A DNA stretch of 41,197 nt from contig JARBTQ010000022.1 in NCBI GenBank assembly GCA_029240075.1, forward strand, positions 1 to 41,197, read 5' to 3'. The DNA comes from Chlamydiales bacterium. GTDB taxonomy: Bacteria; Chlamydiota; Chlamydiia; Chlamydiales; JARBTQ01. The notes beneath the pieces were generated by a model, which ran no database searches, was not told the DNA's origin, and saw nothing but the letters and a program-made list of their open reading frames with translations. Positions 7,639 to 15,897 of this stretch are shown here, piece after piece. Position 1 is the first letter of the stretch. Each line of letters starts with the position of its first letter. The position numbers and the translations under genes were made by a program.

Positions 7639-8460
7639 TTATAAATTATCTTTAGGAGCAAAATAGATCCCTTCAGAAGAGCAAGTTAAAGTGTTTGCTT
7701 GAATATGATAGCTCATATTTTGAACATTGGCAGCTTGAAACTTATTGGGGTCGATAGCTGATTCAAATATGCCCAATGCATCACCCTGAGTCCCTTTTTG
7801 TCGACAGGTTAGTACTACAAGCTTTTTTCTAATGGGTATAGCAACACAATCCTCCTCTTTAATTTGCTTAAATAAAGACAAGGGAAATATACAAGGTAAT
7901 GGTGTGGAGAATTGTGTTGTTGTAGAGACACATTTTTCTTGAATGAGGTCATATTTTCTCCATGCCTTTTCGCTATTATCTATATCATGTAAGCTCATTT
8001 GAACAACTAAACTTTCAGGAAAGGTGTTGTCTTCCAAACCAAGATTGAGGCAATGTTGTTTCATGTGAATAGCATGTATACTTTCAAATCTTTTGATCAT
8101 AGGCATTGCTCGAGTTGAGATTTGACTTATTTGCACATATGCGCCACCTCTTACAAGAGCAGCCTTCATGGTTTTAAGTTTATCATTTAGATAGTTAATA
8201 TCTTGTATAAGATCGAGAGCTGGGTCAATTTGAAATTCTTTTACATAATTGTCAAAGGGAACTTCTGAATACTCATTAAAATTTTTTGCCCAAATCAAGG
8301 CTTTATGATGCAAATTTTTGATTTTAGCGATTAAAAGTGGTTGTACAAGCTTATTGAATATTGTCTTATTGACTCTTTGCAAGCTTTGGATTGACTTTAG
8401 GTCTAAATTGTACGCAATCGCCTGCCATAACTCTTTAGGTAGTGAACAACAATTTGTCAT
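7639..8460 (-). CDS. F-box protein, tandem array member 4
   Basis: 273 residues. The F-box is at 7-47 (LPKELWQAIAYNLDLKSIQSLQRVNKTIFNKL). It is followed by blocks shared with the three upstream genes: WAKNFNEYSEVPFDNYVKEF, LKTMKAALVRGGAYVQI, and a C-terminal block LFKQIKEEDCVAIPIRKKLV-VLTCRQKG ending in IYFAPKDNL at the very C-terminus. Its ATG overlaps the stop of the preceding gene (ATGA at 8457-8460), so translation is probably coupled. No signal peptide. The F-box implies a host Skp1 partner after delivery to the amoeba; the C-terminal block has no known function and would be the target-binding part. Confidence 0.75.
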   Translation of the reverse strand: MTNCCSLPKELWQAIAYNLDLKSIQSLQRVNKTIFNKLVQPLLIAKIKNLHHKALIWAKNFNEYSEVPFDNYVKEFQIDPALDLIQDINYLNDKLKTMKAALVRGGAYVQISQISTRAMPMIKRFESIHAIHMKQHCLNLGLEDNTFPESLVVQMSLHDIDNSEKAWRKYDLIQEKCVSTTTQFSTPLPCIFPLSLFKQIKEEDCVAIPIRKKLVVLTCRQKGTQGDALGIFESAIDPNKFQAANVQNMSYHIQANTLTCSSEGIYFAPKDNL

Positions 8461-9368
8461 GATTGTGCAGCACCTGCATTAGATCTTTTGTATAGTTCTT
8501 TATTAGTTAAATCGCTAGATCTCTGCAAAAGGGTTCTTACAAGGGACCGATTTGATGAATTCTCTTTGAATGGAATATAGACTTGCTGCCAGTCTTTTTC
8601 TAGAATAAAATGGGCTTGATGTTTTGAAAAATCGAGCATTTCTTCAAAAGGAACTAAATCATCTTCCCATTCTGTGATAGTTTGTTGCCGGCATGTTATT
8701 TTAAGGATTTTCCCCTGCATTGGAAGAGCTATACAACCGTTCTCTTTAATATTTTTAAATAATTGAATTGGGTAAAAGGAGGGAAGCGGTTGCAAATTTT
8801 CAGCGCTTTGATCTATTTCTTTTAAGGACTTAGTTGTTAACTTCTCGAAGGCTATTTCACAGTTATCTAGATCATGTAACTTTAATTGTACATGTAGTGC
8901 CTTCTCTTGAGGTAAATTTGCCTTAATGTGCTTTTCATTACAAAATTCTTTTAATTTTTGTACATCGCCTGAGGACCATTCCCTTACAGGAGTTTCTAAC
9001 TTAGAACCTTTACAAAAAAATGATATAAAAGCTCCTCTTTCTATAATTAGGGTTCTAATCTTTCTTAATTTATTTTTTAAATCTACATTTTGCAATTTCA
9101 CTTTCCAATTAGGAATTAACACAAGCTCCGGTATATATTCTTCCAAAGAAGAAGCTGAATAGTACCTAAAGTTTTCTGAAAGTTTAAAAGCCTCTCTATG
9201 GATATTTTCGATATTGAGTATAAGAAGATCCCTCTGGGTTATAACTTTTGCTAAGTTTTTATCCACCAATCTTAAAGACTTTACTTCTTCATAGCTCAGC
9301 ATATGAAAGACTTCGTGCCACAAGCTTGGCACCAACAATAATCCACTATTCATCGTGTTTTTTTTCAT
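8457..9368 (-). CDS. F-box-like protein, tandem array member 3 (divergent)
   Basis: 303 residues, the most divergent of the four. The F-box is degenerate: the usual LPxxxW reads VPSLWHEVFHMLSYEEVKSLRLVDKNL. The later blocks remain: LSENFRYYSASSLEEYIPEL, LRKIRTLIIERGAFISF, and LFKNIKENGCIALPMQGKIL with ITCRQQ. The terminal YFAPKDN motif has become VYIPFKENSS and is extended by about 30 residues. The 5' end overlaps the previous gene by 23 bases. The start may be the ATG at 9368 or the one at 9353; AAGG is too close to the first and too far from the second. This copy may be changing function. Confidence 0.7.
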   Translation of the reverse strand: MKKNTMNSGLLLVPSLWHEVFHMLSYEEVKSLRLVDKNLAKVITQRDLLILNIENIHREAFKLSENFRYYSASSLEEYIPELVLIPNWKVKLQNVDLKNKLRKIRTLIIERGAFISFFCKGSKLETPVREWSSGDVQKLKEFCNEKHIKANLPQEKALHVQLKLHDLDNCEIAFEKLTTKSLKEIDQSAENLQPLPSFYPIQLFKNIKENGCIALPMQGKILKITCRQQTITEWEDDLVPFEEMLDFSKHQAHFILEKDWQQVYIPFKENSSNRSLVRTLLQRSSDLTNKELYKRSNAGAAQS

Positions 9369-10170
9369 CCTTTACTAAATTATCTTTTGGAGCAAAATAG
9401 ATCTGTTCTAAGGAAGCATCTAATAATTTCGAAGGTTCCCTTGTACTTGCTGCTATTAAAATATCTTCAAAAGATTTATTGTTCCCTGTGACCCCTACTA
9501 TCCCCTTTTGCTTACAAGTAATTATTAAAAGTTTCTTTTCTAAAGGAAAAGCAATACACTCTCCCTCTTTAACATCTTTAAAAAACTCTAATGGATAGGA
9601 AATAGGTAGTTTAAAACCTAATTCAGGATGTTTTATGACTTCTTTTTCCTCATGATTATCCCAAGCTTTCCACAAATCATTTTGTTTGCCATTTGAATGA
9701 AATATAAGATCTATAAACAGGCCTTCCTTAGGAGATAAACTTTTTCCTAAATGCTGCAAGCAATAGTGTTGCATAGAATAGCGATGATGATTTGTAAATT
9801 GCTTTAGGTAGGGTATTCTATCTAGGATATTATGAGAATTAAGGTATACCTGCCCGTATACAAGGGAACTTTTCATTTCATTTAATTTTTGCTGCAACTT
9901 TTCTAAATTAAAAGAAAAGCAATCGCTTGATATGTTTTGGAAAGTAGTTACATAATGTTCAAATGGCTTATCTGAGTATTCATTAAAGTTTTTAGCCCAC
10001 TTACAAGCACTCCTGTATATCTTACAAATCTTAGCTGCTAGGAGCTGGCGTACGCTTATTTTTGAGCAAACATTTTTATTTATTAATCTTAAGGAACGTA
10101 TGTCCTCTTCATCCAGATATTGACAAATCGTATGCCATATATCATGTGGCAGTAAACTTAAGCTACCCAT
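9346..10170 (-). CDS. F-box protein, tandem array member 2
   Basis: 274 residues from the ATG at 10170, which has AGGGA at about 8 bases; a TTG two codons upstream is in frame but less likely. The F-box LPHDIWHTICQYLDEEDIRSLRLINKNVCSKI is near-identical at the start to that of member 1 (LPHDIWHTICHFLDD), showing recent duplication. Shared blocks: WAKNFNEYSDKPFEHYVTTF, LNEMKSSLVYGQVYLNS, FFKDVKEGECIAFPLEKKLL with ITCKQKG, and QIYFAPKDNL followed by a short charged tail. It starts 15 bases after the stop of member 1 and runs into member 3, as part of one transcript. Confidence 0.75.
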   Translation of the reverse strand: MGSLSLLPHDIWHTICQYLDEEDIRSLRLINKNVCSKISVRQLLAAKICKIYRSACKWAKNFNEYSDKPFEHYVTTFQNISSDCFSFNLEKLQQKLNEMKSSLVYGQVYLNSHNILDRIPYLKQFTNHHRYSMQHYCLQHLGKSLSPKEGLFIDLIFHSNGKQNDLWKAWDNHEEKEVIKHPELGFKLPISYPLEFFKDVKEGECIAFPLEKKLLIITCKQKGIVGVTGNNKSFEDILIAASTREPSKLLDASLEQIYFAPKDNLVKDEKKHDE

Positions 10171-10185
10171 TACCAATTCCCTACA

Positions 10186-10956
10186 CTAAGCCTTGAAATT
10201 ATCTTTTAGGGGAAAATACATATAATTCTGAGAATCTATGTTCATAGGACCTAAGATATTACTCACAACATCTTCAAATAGGGGAGCAGTGTTGTGAATC
10301 TTGCAACCATCTGTTTGTTTACAAGTTATTAATAGTAATTTTCTGTTTAAAGGGAAACCTATAGTATTGCCCTCTTTAATGTTTTGAAGAAGCTTATAAG
10401 GATAGATAAGTGGCAAATATTGCATCGCTAATTCTTTCTTTTTACAAAAGGCAACACGACCAGTTTCACTCCATTCGAACCATTGCGATTTAATATCTCC
10501 GGTGTCGTGCAAAACTAACCAAGTTCCTAAATATGAGTGGGAACTATTAAGCTTGAAAGCATAAAATTTCTCTATGTCCAAGAATTCTTCAGAAATACTA
10601 TCTATTTGATGGCTGCCATATGTCAAGGCTTCTCCTTTTACAATTGAATCTTTCATTCTTTTGAGCTTAGCCATTAAACCACTATTAGTTGTAGAAACCT
10701 CTTGATCTGATTTGAAGTTGAATTCTTGTACATAGTGGTCAAAAGATAGGGGAAAGTATTTATTAAAATTTTCAGTCCATTTAAATGCTTCATTTCTTAA
10801 ATTCTCTATCTTAATTTTGAGAATTTTAAGAAGTGAAATTTCAATCTTATGGCATATTTCCTTATTTGCTTGCCTTAAGGATTGGAATGAATGATCATCT
10901 AAAAAATGACAAATCGTATGCCATATGTCGTGAGGTAATGTTTGTATGGTACTCAT
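10186..10956 (-). CDS. F-box protein, tandem array member 1
   Basis: 256 residues, the first and shortest of the four paralogues. The F-box is at about 6-40 (LPHDIWHTICHFLDDHSFQSLRQANKEICHKI). Then come WTENFNKYFPLSFDHYVQEF, LKRMKDSIVKGEALTYGS, LLQNIKEGNTIGFPLNRKLL with ITCKQTDG, and the terminal YMYFPLKDNF. It lies 40 bases downstream of the large MORN-type gene in the same direction. Whether it has its own promoter cannot be told; the gap is AT-rich and has no clear terminator. Confidence 0.75.
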   Translation of the reverse strand: MSTIQTLPHDIWHTICHFLDDHSFQSLRQANKEICHKIEISLLKILKIKIENLRNEAFKWTENFNKYFPLSFDHYVQEFNFKSDQEVSTTNSGLMAKLKRMKDSIVKGEALTYGSHQIDSISEEFLDIEKFYAFKLNSSHSYLGTWLVLHDTGDIKSQWFEWSETGRVAFCKKKELAMQYLPLIYPYKLLQNIKEGNTIGFPLNRKLLLITCKQTDGCKIHNTAPLFEDVVSNILGPMNIDSQNYMYFPLKDNFKA

Positions 10957-10996
10957 AAACTAGTTTAGTCCCTTAAACTTTTATAAATTAAATTTA

Positions 10997-13633
10997 TTAA
11001 GGTGATGGTTTAGGAGCAGCTAGTTGTTCCATTTCCTCAGAAAAGCTTTGACTTGTTAGCAGTCCCCTATCGTAAACCTGAGAAAATTGCTTATCTCCAT
11101 AACGGTTGTACCAAACCCATTCTCCATTTCTTACCCCTTCTAAATAATTTCCTTCCGATTCGATCTTCCCATTATCGTGCCATTGATAAGAATGCCCATG
11201 AGCGACTCCTTGTATAAAAGGGATCTCTCTTTGTTTCTGCCCATTTCCATAGTAGTGAGTGTAGATCCCCTCTTTCTTACCGTAGTTCCAATTTACTTGT
11301 CCTAATAGCTCACCATTGGGGTGAAATTCACGATATAACCCGTGTAAAACTCCTTTAGAGTAAAAAGATTCTGTCCATGTTTTGTCGGAATTAGGATGAA
11401 AGATGACCTGTTTGCCATCAGGAACGCCATCAATAAGATCGACTTCCATTTTTTTATACCCTGAGGGGAAAAACTCATACATAGTTCCAGTTCCTTGGGC
11501 AAATTTAGTTTTCACTAAAATTTCGGTTCCACTCTGTTTGTACCACTTCCAACTTCCTGTAGGCAGACCTCCTATATACTCCCCTCTCAAGGCTAAATTG
11601 CCATTTTCATAGTATCCTTTAAATTCCCCTTCAATCTGCCCCTCTCGGTAAAAAAGCTCATTTTTAAGCTTATGGTTAGGGTGGTAGTACTTAGCAGCCC
11701 CCTCCTTTACTCCGTCTATGTAGTGGACTTCAGATTCTAATACCCCGTTTGGATAGTAAACTTTTACTTCTCCTTGCAACTTGCCTTTATGATAACGCTG
11801 CACGGCCTCTTTAATGTTGGGGGCAAAATAGGAGATCCACTCTCCTTCCTCTAATCCGTTATAATATTCCTTATGATAAGAAAGAGCTGGTTTTCCTTTA
11901 TACTCTTGCTCTAGCCACTCTTCACTGATCCCCTCTTTAACACCAGCCCTAAATAAAGCTTGTGCTTGCAGCTTTCCACTTTGATACCAGCTACGCCAAG
12001 CTCCCTGTCTTTCCCCTAAAAGGTAGCTTCCTTGTACCTTCAATTGAGCTTTTTCACTATTTTTTATTTTTTTGGATTTAGTCTTGTTCTTTTTCTCTAC
12101 AGTCTGCTTGATAAAAGGCCAATATTCAAGGTATTCACCATGCTCCAAACCTCCCTCATAATTTATTTGAGCTTTGAGAGACCCATTTGGATACCAGTAC
12201 TTCCATAATGATTGTTTTTGGTCGTTGCTATAAGTGCCCTCTATTAGTTTTTCTGAAGTTGGTTGCTTTCCATTCTCAATCAAGGGCTCGCTCCACTCGA
12301 TATAACTTCCATGCTTTTTGCCTAAGATATACTCCTCTTCTCTCTTCAAAAATTGACTGGGGTAAAATATTTTCCAGAGACCATGCTTTTTTCCGTGAAT
12401 AAAATTTCCTGTTTGCAATAGCCCCCCATCTTTATAAAACATTTGGTAACAGCCATTTTCTAAACCATTCTCTTTCTCAGATTCATAGAGTTTATAGCCC
12501 TCAATGGAATATCCCACTTCCCACACTTTGGAAGAAAGTCCTTCTCTTACTACTTTCTTGGAAAGTTTTAATTCTTTCTCGTCATCCAAATCAAAATGAA
12601 ATTCTTTATATTCCCCTATAAGCTCATCATTTTGATAGGTCGCTTCTGCTTGTAGTTGCCCGTTTTCATACCAACTTTTAAAAGGACCATCTTTTTTACC
12701 TTGTACATAGGAAGATTCACTTTTTAGTACCCCACTTAAATAGTATTCTTTCTGAGTTCCATGTGGAACACCATGTCGTAATGGTTGCTCTTTTAAGAGA
12801 ACATGATTTTTTTTATTTTCAAGAGGCGTTATACCATATTGGTAAATGGTTCCATTCCCATCTGCAAAAGATTCTTGTTTAATAACTTTTTTCTGGCCAT
12901 TATACCATTTCCAGGTGCCATGAGGAAGGCCTACATTGAATTGGCTCTCTAGCAATAAATTTTCTTGTTCATCCCAAAATTTCCATGAACCATGTTTTTT
13001 ATCGTGAATCCAGTTTCCCTCCTCAGCCTTTGTCCCATTCTCATACCAACAGGTCCCTTCCCCTTGCTTTTTCCCAGCCACATAAAATTCTTGGGAAAGC
13101 ATAAGTCCCTTTTTGTTGAATTTCTGCTTTGCTCCTTCCAATTGCCCATCTTTATAGTTTTCACTTACCAAAAGCTTTTTGTCGTCCCAATCCCAAAGTT
13201 GCCACTTCCCCTGCTTTTTGCCTTGGTCATAAAAACCCTTCCAGATAGTTTTCTGCTCAGTTACTTTCAACCATGGTCCCTGCTTTTTCCCCTCAGATAT
13301 AAAACCTCGTCCTTTTAGGGCACCATTGGGATAAAAGGTTTCGCACATCCCATGTTCTATAAATTCCCCTTTATAATTGCGCTCAAGTTCTTTTTTCTTG
13401 GCAATGACCCCATCTGAGTAATAAGTAGTTTTAACTAATTTCCTAGGTAATACTCCTTCTACAGCATCCCCGTAAAGGGAGCTTCCCTTATTTTCTGGGT
13501 GCTCTAACTGTAAAGGTTTTTGCTCAATTAAAGCAGAATTCTTATTTGAAACTTCTTGGTCATTAGCCAAAAGTATGGAAGAGGTAAACAAGGTGGTAAA
13601 ACTGATCCCTAAAGGTATAACTTGCTTGAGCAC
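10997..13633 (-). CDS. Secreted giant MORN-type (YwqK-like) repeat protein
   Basis: 878 residues starting at a GTG with GGGAG 7 bases upstream. A signal peptide covers about residues 1-23 (hydrophobic core, LLAND), so it is exported. Nearly all of the rest consists of about 27 repeats of roughly 23-30 residues of the form G-x-W-x-x-[WY]-[YH]-x-N-G-x-[LK]-x-x-E-x-x-[FY]-x-x-G-x-K-x-G, as in WYENGQLQAEATYQNDELIG and YYPNGVLESEVHYIDGVKEG. This is the bacterial MORN-repeat variant (Pfam MORN_2, the basis of YwqK antitoxin annotations). The long solenoid with a signal peptide suggests a surface or periplasmic scaffold rather than an antitoxin. No partner toxin is next to it; the four F-box genes follow downstream. 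Confidence 0.85.
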   Translation of the reverse strand: MLKQVIPLGISFTTLFTSSILLANDQEVSNKNSALIEQKPLQLEHPENKGSSLYGDAVEGVLPRKLVKTTYYSDGVIAKKKELERNYKGEFIEHGMCETFYPNGALKGRGFISEGKKQGPWLKVTEQKTIWKGFYDQGKKQGKWQLWDWDDKKLLVSENYKDGQLEGAKQKFNKKGLMLSQEFYVAGKKQGEGTCWYENGTKAEEGNWIHDKKHGSWKFWDEQENLLLESQFNVGLPHGTWKWYNGQKKVIKQESFADGNGTIYQYGITPLENKKNHVLLKEQPLRHGVPHGTQKEYYLSGVLKSESSYVQGKKDGPFKSWYENGQLQAEATYQNDELIGEYKEFHFDLDDEKELKLSKKVVREGLSSKVWEVGYSIEGYKLYESEKENGLENGCYQMFYKDGGLLQTGNFIHGKKHGLWKIFYPSQFLKREEEYILGKKHGSYIEWSEPLIENGKQPTSEKLIEGTYSNDQKQSLWKYWYPNGSLKAQINYEGGLEHGEYLEYWPFIKQTVEKKNKTKSKKIKNSEKAQLKVQGSYLLGERQGAWRSWYQSGKLQAQALFRAGVKEGISEEWLEQEYKGKPALSYHKEYYNGLEEGEWISYFAPNIKEAVQRYHKGKLQGEVKVYYPNGVLESEVHYIDGVKEGAAKYYHPNHKLKNELFYREGQIEGEFKGYYENGNLALRGEYIGGLPTGSWKWYKQSGTEILVKTKFAQGTGTMYEFFPSGYKKMEVDLIDGVPDGKQVIFHPNSDKTWTESFYSKGVLHGLYREFHPNGELLGQVNWNYGKKEGIYTHYYGNGQKQREIPFIQGVAHGHSYQWHDNGKIESEGNYLEGVRNGEWVWYNRYGDKQFSQVYDRGLLTSQSFSEEMEQLAAPKPSP

Positions 13634-13829
13634 AATTCGACTCCCATTAAAAGCATATTAGATATCTTGTATTATTCTTTAGCGCTTACTCTGATAGGTT
13701 CTATAAAAAGGGGACAAAGAGCCTATCAAAACATAGAACCGCTGGAATTTAGACTTTCCAAATTTTGACTAAAACTTTAAATTAGGGAGTCAACGATCTC
13801 TATTTAGTAACTCCTTTGGAAAAGTCTCC
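13634..13829. other. Divergent promoter region
   Basis: 196 bases between the divergent MORN-type and coiled-coil genes. TAGGTTCTAT (13697-13706) and ATAGAACC (13733-13740) form an inverted pair around AAAAAGGGG, possibly a shared operator or the leader of one of the genes. No coding sequence is visible. Confidence 0.35.
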
Positions 13830-14540
13830 ATGTTTTATCGCTCTTATCGCAATGCCTTATATTTTGTCATCCTTCTTTTGTACATTGTTCCTGTACTTAT
13901 CTTTAGCATCCATCTCAGACAACAACCATTACAATTAACAGCATTGATAGTATGGGCGGGAATCGGCTGTATTACTTTCAATTTATTAATTCAAAATTGG
14001 CAGACACTTTTTGAGGAAAAGATTGAACAATTAGAAACGACTCAAAGAGACCAAAGTTCCCTTACTCCCCAAGGGCTGCAACAAGAGTTACAAAAGCTTG
14101 TAGAAAGGCAAGACCAAATTCTAGCCCAACAAGGAAGTACTACCATTCAACAGACAGACCAGTTGACAAAATTACAACAGACTTTTCAGAATTATCAGGA
14201 AGAATATGAAAAAAAATTAGAGCTTATCAAACAGATTGCTGCGGAGGGCAAGCGCAATATACAAATTTTGACAAAGCAGCTAGAGGATAAGAATTCTGAA
14301 ATTGAAATGTTGCAGAGAAAGCTTGAAGAGATGGAAGGGTTAAAAACACACGATGTTGAATTAGAACAAGCTTGCAAAGCACAAGAGAAAGAGCTTCATG
14401 ACATGCAGCAAACTATAGATGCACAGAATCTAACAATCAAGAAGCAAGAAAAAAAGATTGTGGCTTTTGAAGCTAAGATACGTGATTTAAACTATGAAAT
14501 TATTACCCTTCTGCAACTCGACAAAGATCAGAGGCCATAA
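13830..14540 (+). CDS. Membrane-anchored coiled-coil protein
   Basis: 236 residues. Two hydrophobic segments (about 9-29, FVILLLYIVPVLIFSI, and 36-56, LTALIVWAGIGCITFNLLI) form a hairpin in the inner membrane. The remaining 180 residues are Gln/Glu/Lys-rich with continuous heptads, a long coiled coil projecting presumably into the cytoplasm. The start ATG has GGAAAAG about 8 bases upstream. I do not recognise the family. It converges with the flagellar rod operon and is separated from it by a strong terminator, so they are not co-transcribed. The C-terminus (LNYEIITLLQLDK) stops abruptly after the coil, so a further domain may have been lost. Confidence 0.7.
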   Translation: MFYRSYRNALYFVILLLYIVPVLIFSIHLRQQPLQLTALIVWAGIGCITFNLLIQNWQTLFEEKIEQLETTQRDQSSLTPQGLQQELQKLVERQDQILAQQGSTTIQQTDQLTKLQQTFQNYQEEYEKKLELIKQIAAEGKRNIQILTKQLEDKNSEIEMLQRKLEEMEGLKTHDVELEQACKAQEKELHDMQQTIDAQNLTIKKQEKKIVAFEAKIRDLNYEIITLLQLDKDQRP

Positions 14541-14576
14541 GTCGAATAAAGCCAAAATAGCTCTTCTAAAAAGATT

Positions 14577-14615
14577 AATAGACCACCTTCGGGTATTATT
14601 TCGAAGCGGTCTATT
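14577..14615. terminator. Bidirectional terminator
   Basis: The outer stem AATAGACC (14577-14584) / GGTCTATT (14608-14615) is perfect, and an inner stem CTTCG / CGAAG stacks on it. Located between the convergent coiled-coil gene and fliE. Confidence 0.7.
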
Positions 14616-14645
14616 GATTTTAAATGAAGGCTTTGCATTAAAAGC

Positions 14646-15011
14646 TTAATGCATTTGCATCGATTTAAACTCTTTATACATATCTTCTAGCTTAGTGTGA
14701 ATTTGCAACATCAATTCAAAAGATTTCTTTGCTTCATTCATTTTTAATTGAACTGTGTGAAGATCCTCTGTTTCGCCAGAAATTAAACGCTGTAATTCGG
14801 TATCAGCATCGTGTTGTAATGTGTTTACATCTTCTACATAGCGGGACAGAATATCTTTAAACGAATGGGTTTTCTCTAAATCTAAGCTATCTCCTACCTC
14901 TGGTACATGGATTTGTAAATCCGCATCCTTGACATAAGCCGCTTTGGATTTGCGATTCAGCTTAGGTAAAACACTATCGATTCCGTTAACATTTTCAGGC
15001 ATAGTAGACAT
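14646..15011 (-). CDS. fliE: Flagellar hook-basal body protein FliE
   Basis: 121 residues, the usual FliE size. FliE joins the MS ring to the rod and is the first rod-level substrate of the flagellar type III exporter. The diagnostic part is the C-terminal helix pair: LHTVQLKMNEAKKSFELMLQ, then IHTKLEDMYKEFKSMQM, matching the FliE ending (xAxxSFxLxLQVRNKLxEAYxEIMxMQ). The N-terminal 50 residues are variable. The start ATG lies 5 bases after the flgC stop; GGGAGA within the end of flgC can serve as ribosome site. It is the last gene of a flgB-flgC-fliE operon, the order found in true flagellar clusters. No other flagellar gene is in the window. Confidence 0.85.
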   Translation of the reverse strand: MSTMPENVNGIDSVLPKLNRKSKAAYVKDADLQIHVPEVGDSLDLEKTHSFKDILSRYVEDVNTLQHDADTELQRLISGETEDLHTVQLKMNEAKKSFELMLQIHTKLEDMYKEFKSMQMH

Positions 15012-15016
15012 AGTGG

Positions 15017-15499
15017 TTAGTTTCTCCCGATGCTTAGAGCTTGATCAAATAATTTATTGGATACGGCCATTACAGTGATATCTGCTTCGTAGCTAGCGGC
15101 TGCTATTTTTAAATCTGCCATCTCTTGTGCGATGCTAATCTTTGGGTAATACACATATCCTGCGTCTTTTGAGCCTGCTCGTCTTGCTGCTGGGTGATCA
15201 GGATCATAGACACTCTCGTACTCATTTTTTAATTGTGCTGTTTTTTTGACAGTGACGCCATTAATGACATCTTCCCGTACCCTATTCTCTCTAAACTTTT
15301 CTGACAAGACTTTAGAGAAAATAGGCACTTGTCGAGCGTAAGGAATATAATTTCCCTCTTTATCCATCTTCCCAGTATCAACAGTGTCTTTGTTTGCCAA
15401 GTTATTTGAAATATTGTTCAACCATTGACGGTGAGCACGCGCACTTGAAGCAGCTACACGTGTTGATCTAAATAGTGCATTGATCCCTTGGTATGCCAT
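15017..15499 (-). CDS. flgC: Flagellar proximal rod protein FlgC
   Basis: 160 residues, the length of FlgC, a proximal rod subunit exported through the flagellar type III channel. The N-terminal rod motif is clear (AARAHRQWLNNISNNLAN in place of the usual LxVxSxNIANxxT). The C-terminal signature is also there (YVYYPKISIAQEMADLKIAA, SYEADITVMAVSNKLFDQAL), ending as FlgC proteins do. The central part has PDHPAARRAGSKDAGYVYYP, close to the family's DPxHPxADxxGYVxxPN. It is separated from flgB by 5 bases and from fliE by 5 bases. Confidence 0.9.
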   Translation of the reverse strand: MAYQGINALFRSTRVAASSARAHRQWLNNISNNLANKDTVDTGKMDKEGNYIPYARQVPIFSKVLSEKFRENRVREDVINGVTVKKTAQLKNEYESVYDPDHPAARRAGSKDAGYVYYPKISIAQEMADLKIAAASYEADITVMAVSNKLFDQALSIGRN

Positions 15500-15504
15500 A
15501 TTAT

Positions 15505-15897
15505 TTATCTACCCCCTCTAATTGCTCTTGACAGCATCTCAGACTTTTGGTTGTAGAGATTGGTATAGATTTCGTATAACTTAGCATTCTCCTGCATATC
15601 AAACATCTCTTTGTCGATATCTACATTATTACCGTTGTTTCTTACAGGAGTATTTCTAGGACGATCAACCCATCCTTGTATTGACTCATAAGATTCTGCT
15701 GTTCCTTCGCGCATTGCTTCTTTTAAAGCTGTATCAAAACGAAAATGGCGTCTTTTATAATTGGGGACATTCACATTAGCAACGTTCTGGCTATGAATGC
15801 GATGACTAGCTGCTGTGAGATCGAGCATTCTACCTAATAAAGAGAAATTCTTATTACCAACTTTCCCAAGCATTCCTGTTGAGCTTATCATAGACAT
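15505..15897 (-). CDS. flgB: Flagellar proximal rod protein FlgB
   Basis: 130 residues from the ATG at 15897, which has AAGG 5 bases upstream; a TTG four codons earlier overlaps that site. FlgB is the most proximal rod subunit. Visible signatures are the N-terminal LTAASHRIHSQNVANVNVPN-YKRR (rod motif NxANxxTPxYK), and the C-terminal NNVDIDKEMFDMQENAKLYE followed by YNQKSEMLSRAIRG. The length is near the family's 130-140. It is first in the operon; its promoter must be in the 15898-16375 region, which it shares with rpsD. Confidence 0.9.
   Translation of the reverse strand: MSMISSTGMLGKVGNKNFSLLGRMLDLTAASHRIHSQNVANVNVPNYKRRHFRFDTALKEAMREGTAESYESIQGWVDRPRNTPVRNNGNNVDIDKEMFDMQENAKLYEIYTNLYNQKSEMLSRAIRGGR

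Noticed and set aside
12992-13318. Plus-strand frame of 108 codons opposite the MORN-type gene
   Set aside because: The Pro/Phe/Leu-rich product arises from the complementary strand of the Lys/Gly/Trp repeats; no start context.
10997-13633. YwqK-type antitoxin with a neighbouring toxin
   Set aside because: The repeats fit the name, but the protein is exported and very long, and no toxin-like small gene is adjacent.
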